A stretch of 7,226 nt of DNA from Acidaminococcales bacterium (GTDB lineage Bacteria; Bacillota; Negativicutes; Acidaminococcales; JAISLQ01). The notes under the pieces are model-generated. The model worked only from the letters and a program-made list of their open reading frames with translations. It was not told the DNA's origin and did no database searches. The stretch covers positions 1-7,226 of the forward strand of contig JAISPA010000027.1 in the NCBI GenBank assembly GCA_031275255.1, in the 5' to 3' direction. The translations under genes and the position numbers were made by a program. The first letter of the stretch is position 1, and every line of letters begins with the position of its first letter. Below are positions 1-6,175 of the stretch, piece by piece.

Positions 1-2282
1 AGTTTTCCACCGCTTTCATGATCAATTTCCTGAACATGGCGGAAGACGAGGAAGCAAAACTGTACAGCGTCGAAGGCAAAGACGACGCGCATAACGTCAC
101 CGAAAAAGGCTGGACAAAACTCGGCCAGCTTTTCAGCATCCCTACCGGTGAAATCGCTCCCATGAAAGAGTGCCTCGAATATTGGAAGACACGTTCCGCC
201 GAAGACGTTTCCAACAAAATCATGGAAGAAATATTCCCGCTGAACGACGATTTGCAAAAAGCGTGGAAGATCGGCCTGTTCCCCGGTTCCGGCCTGGCAT
301 CCGGCTGCGACGGCCGCTGGACTCCCGCTTACGATATCATCGTTTACCGCGGTTTAGATGACGTCATCGCCGAATGCAAACGCCATCTGGCTGAAGAGCA
401 GGCAGTCAAGAAAGCCGGCGCCGAAAAATTGTATTTCTGGCAGGCCTGTATCCACGCCTGCGAAGGCGTCATCAACTGGGCGAAAAACTATGCCGGCGAA
501 GCCCGCCGTCTCGCTCAAACCTGCAAGAACCCCGTCCGCGAGAAGGAACTGCTTCAGATCGCCGAAACCCTTGAATGGATTCCCGCCAAACCCGCCCGTA
601 CCTTCCGCGAAGGTTTGCAAGCCGCCTGGCTGGGTCATTTAATGGTTTGGACCGACTCTATTTCCCTGGGACTTTCTCCTGCGCACTGGAGCCAGCTGCT
701 TTATCCGCTGTACAAGGCCGACCTGGAGGCCGGCCGCATTACCCCGGCCGAGGCGCTTGAGCTGTGGGAAATAATACGCATCAAATGCTCCAGCGAAGAA
801 TATATCACTCCCAGCGCCTGGGCGGCCATGGCCTCGTCCAACTCCTTCCAGCATATGACTGTCGGCGGCATAGACCCGAAGACCGGCGCCTGCCGGGACA
901 ACGAGTTGGATGAGATGGTGCTGCAAGCCGGCATTAACATCCCCACCGCGCAGCCTACGCTGGGCATTATGGTCAGCCCTAAAACCTCCGAGCGGCTGCT
1001 TCTTAAAGCCGCCGAATGTACCAAGGCCGGCAACGGCTATCCCGCCTGGTTTAACTACAATATGATGGTTGAGCATCTTCTGTGGTGCCACGCCGAGGAA
1101 GGAATTACTCTTGAAGACGCCAGAGACGCCGCCCTTTCCGGCTGCGTTGAGATCGGCATCAGCGGCAAGGCTCACGGCATCAATCATCCCGCTTTCTACA
1201 ACGAAGGCAAAACTTTGGAACTGGCTTTGAACAACGGCGTAGACCCCAGAACCGGCATCGTGGCTTTCACCGGCTTAAAGCCCATAAACAGCTACCAGGA
1301 TGTTTGGGACAATTTCGTCGCCGTGCGCGAACACTATATGAAGGTTTATATGCGTTACTGGAACCATGTTATTGGGGTTTTCCGCACGATTCATCCCAAG
1401 ATCAGCGCGTCCGTCCTGATGCATGACTGCGTCAAGGTCGGCCGGCCCATAGAAGACAACGGCTGCCGCTACAACAAGACGATCACCCTGCTCGAATCCG
1501 GCACCGTCAACGTCTGCAACGGCCTGGCCGCCATGAAAAAGCTGATCTGGGACGACAAACGCTACTCCTTTGAAGAATTCAAAGACGCCATGGACAACAA
1601 CTTCGGCTTTGTCGTCGGCGCCGCCAGCGGTAACTTCTCAATGCTCAACCAATCTATCGATCCCGCCAAACACGAAAAATACGCGCAAATCCATAAAGAC
1701 GTCCTGGAAGCTCCCAAATTCGGCAACGATGACGACTATGTGGACAATATCTTCGTTGACTTGTGGAAAGATTACGACCGTGTCTGCGCTTCCGAAACCA
1801 GTTATCTGGGCTACAGATGGCTTACCGCCGCTTTGTCCATCTCCGCGCACGGCCCGCACGGCCGCGTCACGGGCGCCACTCCCGACGGCCGTCTGGCCGG
1901 CGTTACGCTGTGCGACGGAATCCTGTCCGCCTCCCCCGGCACCGACACCAACGGCCCCATCGCCTTGATCAAATCCGGCGTCAAGCTGGACCCGACCGAA
2001 TACCGCAGCGTCCAGCTCAACATGAAGTTCCATCCCAACGCCATTCGCGGCATTGAAGGCAGCAAGAATTTCGTCGATTTCATCAAGAGCTACTTTGACA
2101 TGGGCGGCTACCACGTACAGTTCAACATCGTTGACTCCAACATGCTCCGCGACGCGCAGCAGAGTCCCGAGAATTACCGCGATCTCATGGTTCGCGTCGC
2201 CGGTTTCAGCGCCTACTGGGTCGAACTCGGCAAGCCCATTCAGGACGAGGTCATTGCCAGAACCGAATACAACGCCCTGTAA
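1..2282 (+). CDS. Glycyl radical enzyme of the arylacetate decarboxylase (HPAD-like) branch, 5' partial
   Basis: The reading frame is open at the window edge (codons in phase from base 3, then ATG at 18), so the gene begins upstream; the ATG at 18 is probably internal. Numbering from that ATG, 754 residues are visible. Compared by eye with remembered C. difficile HPAD (897 aa), about 115-120 N-terminal residues are missing. Seen: the thiyl-radical Cys loop SGCVE (C376, E378), TPDGRL near residue 630, and the glycyl radical motif RVAGFSAYW with G729, 25 residues from the C-terminus. The tail GKPIQDEVIARTEY matches HPAD. Known for the family: a glycyl radical made by an activase passes to the Cys, which attacks the substrate; HPAD decarboxylates 4-hydroxyphenylacetate to p-cresol. 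Odd: the loop after C376 is about 17 residues shorter than in HPAD, and the positions of HPAD His536 and Glu637 appear to be A392 and L492. Class is firm; the substrate is unknown. It leads a likely operon with the transporter and activase. Confidence 0.93.
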   Translation, partial: FSTAFMINFLNMAEDEEAKLYSVEGKDDAHNVTEKGWTKLGQLFSIPTGEIAPMKECLEYWKTRSAEDVSNKIMEEIFPLNDDLQKAWKIGLFPGSGLASGCDGRWTPAYDIIVYRGLDDVIAECKRHLAEEQAVKKAGAEKLYFWQACIHACEGVINWAKNYAGEARRLAQTCKNPVREKELLQIAETLEWIPAKPARTFREGLQAAWLGHLMVWTDSISLGLSPAHWSQLLYPLYKADLEAGRITPAEALELWEIIRIKCSSEEYITPSAWAAMASSNSFQHMTVGGIDPKTGACRDNELDEMVLQAGINIPTAQPTLGIMVSPKTSERLLLKAAECTKAGNGYPAWFNYNMMVEHLLWCHAEEGITLEDARDAALSGCVEIGISGKAHGINHPAFYNEGKTLELALNNGVDPRTGIVAFTGLKPINSYQDVWDNFVAVREHYMKVYMRYWNHVIGVFRTIHPKISASVLMHDCVKVGRPIEDNGCRYNKTITLLESGTVNVCNGLAAMKKLIWDDKRYSFEEFKDAMDNNFGFVVGAASGNFSMLNQSIDPAKHEKYAQIHKDVLEAPKFGNDDDYVDNIFVDLWKDYDRVCASETSYLGYRWLTAALSISAHGPHGRVTGATPDGRLAGVTLCDGILSASPGTDTNGPIALIKSGVKLDPTEYRSVQLNMKFHPNAIRGIEGSKNFVDFIKSYFDMGGYHVQFNIVDSNMLRDAQQSPENYRDLMVRVAGFSAYWVELGKPIQDEVIARTEYNAL

Positions 2283-2316
2283 ATAATTGTATTCACAAAA
2301 AAAGTATATTGGCGCA

Positions 2317-2361
2317 AATTAACCAAGGTAAGGGGATACGCCTCCCCTTACCCGGTTAATT
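2317..2361 (+). other. Long intergenic stem-loop between GRE and transporter
   Basis: Two perfect nested inverted repeats share one axis. AATTAACC (2317-2324) pairs with GGTTAATT (2354-2361), and GGTAAGGGG (2327-2335) pairs with CCCCTTACC (2344-2352). An AA/C internal bulge separates them and the loop is 8 bases. No T-run follows on either strand, so it is not a standard intrinsic terminator. It starts 34 bases after the GRE stop and ends 13 bases before the transporter ribosome binding site. It could protect the 3' end of the abundant GRE message, attenuate read-through or mark a processing site; which of these is inference. Confidence 0.8.
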
Positions 2362-2374
2362 GCCCAGTGATTAC

Positions 2375-2379
2375 GGGAG
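2375..2379 (+). promoter_or_regulatory. Ribosome binding site of the MFS gene
   Basis: GGGAG lies 8 bases before the ATG at 2388. It supports that ATG over the in-frame GTG at 2367, which would place the Shine-Dalgarno inside the coding sequence. Confidence 0.75.
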
Positions 2380-2387
2380 TGGAAGCA

Positions 2388-3743
2388 ATGAGCGAAAACA
2401 TTAGCAAAATTGACAATATTAACGACGTTAACGAAATCAGCGAGAAAAGTAAATTTTCCGGCTGGTCAGTCGTCACGGCGGCCATGGTTATAGTGTTTCT
2501 CCACATGATGATTCGCGGTTCTTTCGCAACCCTTATCCAGGGCATGGTTGCTTCAACCGGTTGGTCAACTGGCGCCGTATCCGCCGGCAACTCCATTTTC
2601 ATGGCCATGTACGGGCTGTTTGCTTTCCTGGCCGGCACTTATATCAACAAACTCGGCTGCCGCATGACTTACACTGTTCACGGCATCGTCATGGGCATCG
2701 GTTTGATTCTTTGCAGCTTTTCCGAAGAACCCTGGCAGTATTGGCTGAGTTACGCCATCGTCGGCATTGGCTCCGGCGCCTTCTGGGCGCCTGTCACTTC
2801 CATGGTCCGCCAATGGTTCATTGACAAACTCGGCCTCGCTATGGGATTGACCACGGGCGCCAGCGGCGCGTCTATGTTCCTTGGCCCTCTCGTTTCTATG
2901 CTCATCATCTCCAACATGTCCTGGCAAGTTATGATGAAGGTGTTCGGCGTCGTCCTGATCATCGGCATCGTCATAGGCGCGCAGTTTACCAAAATGAGGC
3001 CTGAGGACATCGGGCAAAGGCCCTTGGGCTACGAAGCTTTTATGGCGAAAATGAAATCAGGCGGCGGGAAACAGCAGGAAGAATTCTACGTTCCTTTCAA
3101 GTGGGCGATCCGGCATAAGGTGTTTTGGATGCTTTCCGCCCTTTGGTTCTGCAGCAACTTCGCCGAGTTTATCGTCTTCTCTCATGCGATTAACTATGTG
3201 AGCAAAGATCTGGGTTATGATAAGATAGCCGCCACCTACATTTATTGTCTGATCGGCTTTTTCTTCACCATCTTTGCTATTGCGATCGGCAACATTGTCG
3301 ATAATCTGTCCAAAAAAACCGGCGACCCGATGAAGGCGAGAAAGAACGTGCTCACCTTCGCGTATCTGCTTGCCGCCGGCATGGCCCTGTGGCTCAATTA
3401 TGGAGTGCGTCTCACAGCGGACGGCGGGGCAAGCCATTGGGCGTTTGTTGTTTACGCCGTTCTTTTCGGTATCGGCTTCGGCTGCTATATACCTTCCGTC
3501 GCCGGCCTTGTCGGCCTGGCGGTCGGCCGTAAGGAAATGCCTCCCGCCTGGGGCCTGATCTCTTTGATCGGCATGGCCGGCGGCGCCGGCCTCGGCCCGT
3601 ACATCGCCGGCGCGTTCCGCGACGCTACAGGCAGTTACTTTGTTTCTATCTGGCTTTCCACCATCTTCTATATCCTGGCCGTCGTTTTTGTGAACCTTGT
3701 CCAACAGCCCTCCCGCGAGCAAGTCTGGGGTACGGCTAAATAA
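2388..3743 (+). CDS. MFS transporter, organic-acid (oxalate/formate antiporter or monocarboxylate-like) type
   Basis: A 451-residue integral membrane protein with about 12 hydrophobic segments. The N-terminal tail of about 24 residues is hydrophilic. A first group of six spans lies roughly at 26-205, a charged cytoplasmic loop (about 205-245, with KMKSGGGKQQEE) follows, and a second group of six lies at about 250-440. The loop between spans 2 and 3 has a degenerate MFS signature, GTYINKLGCR (83-92), with Asn at the usual Asp position. RQWFIDKLGLAMG after span 4 is typical of the oxalate/formate antiporter and monocarboxylate group. The ATG has a GGGAG site 8 bases upstream. It lies 105 bases after the GRE and before the activase, so it probably imports the GRE substrate or exports the product. 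The substrate cannot be read from the sequence. MFS identity is firm; the subfamily is a judgement from general appearance. Confidence 0.9.
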   Translation: MSENISKIDNINDVNEISEKSKFSGWSVVTAAMVIVFLHMMIRGSFATLIQGMVASTGWSTGAVSAGNSIFMAMYGLFAFLAGTYINKLGCRMTYTVHGIVMGIGLILCSFSEEPWQYWLSYAIVGIGSGAFWAPVTSMVRQWFIDKLGLAMGLTTGASGASMFLGPLVSMLIISNMSWQVMMKVFGVVLIIGIVIGAQFTKMRPEDIGQRPLGYEAFMAKMKSGGGKQQEEFYVPFKWAIRHKVFWMLSALWFCSNFAEFIVFSHAINYVSKDLGYDKIAATYIYCLIGFFFTIFAIAIGNIVDNLSKKTGDPMKARKNVLTFAYLLAAGMALWLNYGVRLTADGGASHWAFVVYAVLFGIGFGCYIPSVAGLVGLAVGRKEMPPAWGLISLIGMAGGAGLGPYIAGAFRDATGSYFVSIWLSTIFYILAVVFVNLVQQPSREQVWGTAK

Positions 3744-3769
3744 CGCTTTTTCACCATATTGCCGGCAAA

Positions 3770-3795
3770 CGGAGGAGGGGTATTCCTCTCCTCCG
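3770..3795 (+). other. Strong GC-rich hairpin after the transporter gene
   Basis: CGGAGGAGGGG (3770-3780) pairs with CCTCTCCTCCG (3785-3795): 11 pairs including one G-T wobble, closed by a TATT loop. It begins 27 bases after the transporter stop. The bases that follow (CTTGTTCAGG) contain no T-run, so intrinsic termination is unlikely to be efficient. The polypurine left arm holds GGAGG, but the nearest start codon is too far away for it to be a ribosome binding site. It may be a 3' stability or partial termination element that sets the transporter-to-activase ratio. Confidence 0.75.
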
Positions 3796-3860
3796 CTTGT
3801 TCAGGCGCGTTCACACGGTCTTGATAACTTTTGCCGCCCGTCTTGCGCTAAACCGGCGAT

Positions 3861-3880
3861 AACAGTTTAAACGAACTGTT
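3861..3880 (+). promoter_or_regulatory. Inverted repeat directly upstream of the activase ribosome binding site
   Basis: AACAGTT (3861-3867) and AACTGTT (3874-3880) are exact reverse complements around a 6-base spacer, and the 8-base palindrome GTTTAAAC (3865-3872) overlaps the left arm. The right arm ends one base before GGAGG (3882-3886). It could be a repressor operator, or a short RNA hairpin affecting access to the ribosome binding site. I found no convincing -10/-35 pair here (a TTGATA at 3821 lacks a good partner), so an internal promoter is not supported. Confidence 0.45.
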
Positions 3881-3894
3881 CGGAGGTGTCTTTT

Positions 3895-4839
3895 ATGGGA
3901 AAAAAACTTGAATTAAAAGCTCTGATCTTTGACATTCAAAGTTTCTCCACGCATGACGGCCCCGGCATCCGCACAAACGTCTTTTTTAAAGGCTGCCCGC
4001 TGCGTTGCCTGTGGTGCGCGAATCCCGAAGGACAGCTTACCGTGCCCGAACTCTTCTATACAAAGGCAAAGTGCGTCAGCTGCGGGCGCTGCGCCAGGGC
4101 GTGCCCGCACGGCGCGGTTACTGCCTATAGCGCTCCCGCGGACAGCGAAAAATTTGTCTTTGTCCGTCATGACCGCGCCAAATGCAATCGATGCCAAACC
4201 CACGATTGTGTGCGCGCCTGCCTGCAAAACGCCCTCTCTGTTACCGGCGAATGGCTGACGATTGACGCCGTTATGAAGAAAATACGCCGGGATTCCTCCG
4301 TTTATCGCCATAAAGGCGGCATAACGGTTTCAGGAGGCGATCCGCTGATCTATTATGAATTTGTCGCCGAACTGCTGAAAACATGCCGCGAAGAAGGTAT
4401 AAACACGGCGCTGGAGTCAGAACTGAGCGTACCCATGAAGAACCTTGAGCAGGTCGTTCCCTATGTTGATTTATACCTGCCTGATCTTAAAGTCGTTGAT
4501 GAAGAAAAACACATTGCCGCAACCGGCTTCAGCAACAAACTGACTATGGAAAATCTGCGTTTTCTCGGGCAAACCTGCCCGGAAAAAATATGTCTTCGCG
4601 TACCTATTATTCCCATGTTTACGGATTCCGATGAAAACATTGCCGCCATCGGGACTTTCTGCGCCAAAAATCATCTGCCGCGCGTCAACATTCTCCCGTA
4701 TCACAAACTTGGCTCCACAAAACACGAACGCCTCGGCGGCGAGTATCCCATGCCTGACCTTCCGGCGCCGGACGACGGGAAAATGCGGCATATCGCCGAT
4801 ATCATTGAATCTTGCGGGGTAGAATGTATCATTAACTGA
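3895..4839 (+). CDS. Glycyl radical enzyme activating enzyme (radical SAM, two extra 4Fe-4S clusters)
   Basis: A 314-residue activase, the usual length for the HPAD-activase type. It reductively cleaves S-adenosylmethionine and abstracts hydrogen from the GRE glycine to make the stored radical. Seen in order: HDGPGIRT (20-27); the radical SAM cluster motif CPLRCLWC (C34, C38, C41); ferredoxin-like cluster motif C60, C63, C66, C70; a second motif C97, C100, C105, C109; and GGITVSGGDPL (141-151), which supplies SAM contacts. Toward the C-terminus come RVPIIP and LPYHKLG, typical of the family. The start is ATG 3895, because GGAGG at 3882-3886 lies 8 bases before it; an in-frame GTG at 3886 overlaps that site. 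Odd: the segment after the SAM motif reads TALESELSV (171-179) where relatives I recall have ALETSGYV or a close variant, and LYLPDLK where YDLK is common. It follows the transporter by 151 bases and almost certainly serves the upstream GRE. Confidence 0.95.
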   Translation: MGKKLELKALIFDIQSFSTHDGPGIRTNVFFKGCPLRCLWCANPEGQLTVPELFYTKAKCVSCGRCARACPHGAVTAYSAPADSEKFVFVRHDRAKCNRCQTHDCVRACLQNALSVTGEWLTIDAVMKKIRRDSSVYRHKGGITVSGGDPLIYYEFVAELLKTCREEGINTALESELSVPMKNLEQVVPYVDLYLPDLKVVDEEKHIAATGFSNKLTMENLRFLGQTCPEKICLRVPIIPMFTDSDENIAAIGTFCAKNHLPRVNILPYHKLGSTKHERLGGEYPMPDLPAPDDGKMRHIADIIESCGVECIIN

Positions 4840-4849
4840 TACTGTTCCC

Positions 4850-4979
4850 CGGCTAAAATCATGGCATTTTTGCGGCTGATTTGCCGCGCGGGCAAGGCTT
4901 GCCCCGCCCCTGCGAAAATTGCCTGTATTTTGCGTCTCGCCGGGCGGAAAACAGACACGCAAATCTTAGCCGCGTTTTT
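4850..4979 (+). other. Possible branched structured RNA or repeat element in the activase 3' region
   Basis: The stretch after the activase contains several compatible inverted repeats. An outer stem CGGCTAA (4850-4856) pairs with TTAGCCG (4966-4972). Inside it, GGCA (4863-4866) pairs with TGCC (4920-4923), continued by TTTT/AAAA and GCGG/CTGC with one mismatch and one bulge. This arm is topped by GGGCAAG (4890-4896) against CTTGCCC (4898-4904). A second arm pairs TTTGCGT (4929-4935) with ACGCAAA (4957-4963). Five T (4975-4979) follow the outer stem. Together they suggest a three-way junction ending in a weak terminator-like run. I do not recognise a known riboswitch or RNA family. It could be the operon terminator region, a small RNA or a dispersed repeat. 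The fold was found by eye with no energy calculation. Confidence 0.4.
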
Positions 4980-5008
4980 AACCGGGAAACAGTATGAGAT
5001 TTTTAAAT

Positions 5009-5031
5009 GCCGGATGCGTTGGGCGCACGGC
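5009..5031 (+). other. Bulged GC hairpin in the intergenic region
   Basis: GCCG (5009-5012) pairs with CGGC (5028-5031), and TGCG (5015-5018) pairs with CGCA (5024-5027). A GA bulge lies on the left side and the loop is TTGGG. GGGG follows rather than a T-run, so it is not an intrinsic terminator. It lies between the branched element and the AT-rich promoter stretch; its role is unknown. I see nothing else in 4980-5060. Confidence 0.45.
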
Positions 5032-5067
5032 GGGGGTTACCGCAAACAGCTTTATTTTATTAATATT

Positions 5068-5125
5068 TTGTGAAAAAATTCTTATTATTTGCTATACTTA
5101 TTATACTAAATATATTTATTATACC
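5068..5125 (+). promoter_or_regulatory. AT-rich promoter region for the TPR and radical SAM genes
   Basis: A sharply AT-rich island between GC-rich flanks holds two exact TATACT boxes (5093-5098, 5102-5107) and TATATT (5111-5116). Possible sigma-70-type pairs are TTGCTA (5089) with TATATT at 16 bases, and TTCTTA (5079) with TATACT at 17 bases. TTATTATAC occurs at 5098-5106 and again at 5116-5124, exactly 18 bases apart, with a shorter TTATTAT at 5082-5088. The repeats may be a regulator site or low-complexity sequence. The position before the TPR gene fits a separate transcription unit; the exact pair is uncertain. Confidence 0.5.
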
Positions 5126-5138
5126 AAAGGAATTTACC

Positions 5139-5155
5139 GCCCGCTGCCGCCGGGC
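5139..5155 (+). other. Short leader hairpin before the TPR gene
   Basis: GCCCG (5139-5143) pairs with CGGGC (5151-5155) around a 7-base loop. It lies between the promoter-like island and the ribosome binding site at 5168. It is short and could be chance in GC-rich sequence. Confidence 0.3.
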
Positions 5156-5167
5156 AAATATAAAATC

Positions 5168-5172
5168 GGAGG
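5168..5172 (+). promoter_or_regulatory. Ribosome binding site that fixes the TPR gene start
   Basis: GGAGG lies 8 bases before ATG 5181, the same spacing as for the transporter and activase. A GTG at 5178 is adjacent and in frame but only 5 bases away. The site argues against an upstream in-frame GTG at 5070, which has no such sequence. Confidence 0.8.
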
Positions 5173-5180
5173 TACACGTG

Positions 5181-6125
5181 ATGGAAATAAGAGAAATTTT
5201 GCAAGAAATCGACCGGCAGTATCAAGTGCTGGGACCCGCCGACATGGAAGAATTTTTCAAAAAAACCCTGGAAAACTTTAAGGCTGAGCACGGCGCAAAC
5301 AACCTGGGCTACGCTTCCCTGGTCAATGAATTTGGCGCTTTCTACCGCAACCAAAGCCGCTACGAGGAAGGCGAGCAGCTTTTTCTGGAAGCCACGGAAA
5401 TCCTGGCGGAACTGAATGGAAAAAACAGCCCGGAATACGCCACTGCCCTGAACAACCTGGCCGAGCTTTACCGGCTCGCCGGCAACCGGGACAAGGCCGA
5501 AGAAATCCTCCGCCGGGTTATCGTCATTTTCCGCGAGTCGGTAGGCGAGAAGCATTTTCTCTACGCCAGCGCCCTTAACTATCTGGGACACTTTTGTCAC
5601 GAGGGCGGCCAGGCTCAGGAAGCCTTGGAACTTTACGAAGAATCTCTGGCAATAGTATCGGCAATGCCTGAAAATTACGCCCTTTTGGCCACCGCTTACA
5701 GCAACGCGGCCGGCGCGCTGCGCTCTCTGAAACGTTACACCGAGGCCCTCAAATACCTGGGAGAAGCCAAAAAGCTGCATGAGGAAAAACTGGGCGCCAG
5801 CGGCCAGCATTACAGCGCCGTTTTGAACGGTATCGGCTCCCTTTGGCATACCATGGGCGACTTTGACAAGGCGGCGGCCTTCTATGCCAAAGTAATGGAA
5901 CTCCTGCTCAGCCTTGGCAGCAAAAAGAACAGAGACTACGCCATAGCCGCCAGTAATTACGCCGCCTGCTGCGAAGCCCGGGGCGAACTGGATAAAGCCG
6001 TTCATTACGCCCGGGAAGCCAGGGACAGCTTCGCCGCCGTCTACGGCCCCGACGGCCCTTTCGCGCCGGGAGCTCAGAACTACCTCTCCCATCTGGAGAA
6101 AAAAGCCGCCCAAAACAACACCTGA
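5181..6125 (+). CDS. TPR-repeat protein (six 42-residue repeats), function unknown
   Basis: A 314-residue soluble protein made almost entirely of tetratricopeptide repeats of the long, 42-residue (kinesin light chain-like, TPR_10/TPR_12) type. The repeat phase is visible: the equivalent residue falls at Y44, Y86, Y128, L169, Y211 and Y253. Each unit reads like YAxALNNLAELYxxxGxxxxAEEIL with an intervening acidic helix. The first 40 residues (MEIREILQEIDRQYQVL...) are helical and probably cap the solenoid. No signal peptide, membrane span, enzymatic motif or cysteine cluster is seen from this start. TPR solenoids bind peptides or protein partners, so a scaffold or adaptor role is inferred. It has its own promoter-like region and is followed after 50 bases by a radical SAM gene whose N-terminus also looks TPR-like, which suggests the two proteins act together. 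No specific function can be assigned. Confidence 0.9.
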   Translation: MEIREILQEIDRQYQVLGPADMEEFFKKTLENFKAEHGANNLGYASLVNEFGAFYRNQSRYEEGEQLFLEATEILAELNGKNSPEYATALNNLAELYRLAGNRDKAEEILRRVIVIFRESVGEKHFLYASALNYLGHFCHEGGQAQEALELYEESLAIVSAMPENYALLATAYSNAAGALRSLKRYTEALKYLGEAKKLHEEKLGASGQHYSAVLNGIGSLWHTMGDFDKAAAFYAKVMELLLSLGSKKNRDYAIAASNYAACCEARGELDKAVHYAREARDSFAAVYGPDGPFAPGAQNYLSHLEKKAAQNNT

Positions 6126-6175
6126 CAAAAACGGCCTGGCCGCGGAACGCGCCGATGGAAAGAGGAAGCAAAGGA

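Noticed and set aside
1..2282. Assignment of the GRE as pyruvate formate-lyase, choline lyase, glycerol dehydratase or benzylsuccinate synthase
   Set aside because: It lacks the double-Cys CCVSP motif of pyruvate formate-lyase, and the IQDEVIARTEY tail and N-terminal region follow HPAD. GCVE is shared with lyases and dehydratases but is not decisive.
2367..2387. Alternative GTG start of the MFS gene at 2367
   Set aside because: The GGGAG site at 2375-2379 fits ATG 2388 and lies inside the longer version.
2317..3795. The two intergenic hairpins as intrinsic terminators
   Set aside because: Neither has a T-run after the stem on either strand, and ending transcription there would cut off the activase from its enzyme.
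3886..3894. Alternative GTG start of the activase at 3886
   Set aside because: The GTG overlaps the GGAGG ribosome binding site serving ATG 3895.
4861..5073. A 70-codon forward ORF in the intergenic region (ATG 4861)
   Set aside because: It has no ribosome binding site, its composition is erratic, and it is overlaid on the inverted repeats. It looks like a chance ORF through structured sequence.
5070..5180. N-terminal extension of the TPR protein from GTG 5070, reading like a signal peptide or membrane anchor (MKKFLLFAILIILNIFII)
   Set aside because: No Shine-Dalgarno precedes the GTG, while a strong one precedes ATG 5181. The hydrophobic run comes from translating the AT-rich promoter island. 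A conserved extension in orthologues would reopen this.
5106..6128. Long reverse-strand ORF (340 codons) opposite the TPR gene
   Set aside because: It mirrors the TPR gene in a GC-rich frame, has no recognisable domain, and the forward frame has clear repeat periodicity and a ribosome binding site. The same applies to the reverse ORFs at 639-1187, 1638-2114, 2565-3017 and 3057-3722.
6155..6175. Alternative in-frame ATG of the radical SAM gene at 6155
   Set aside because: There is no good ribosome binding site upstream, whereas GAGGA at 6162-6166 serves ATG 6176. The difference is only 7 residues.
4840..6175. A RiPP precursor peptide for the radical SAM enzyme, CRISPR arrays, tRNAs or mobile elements
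   Set aside because: I saw no short ORF with a ribosome binding site and leader/core look in either gap, no spaced repeats of CRISPR type, no tRNA-like cloverleaf, and no transposase or terminal repeats.
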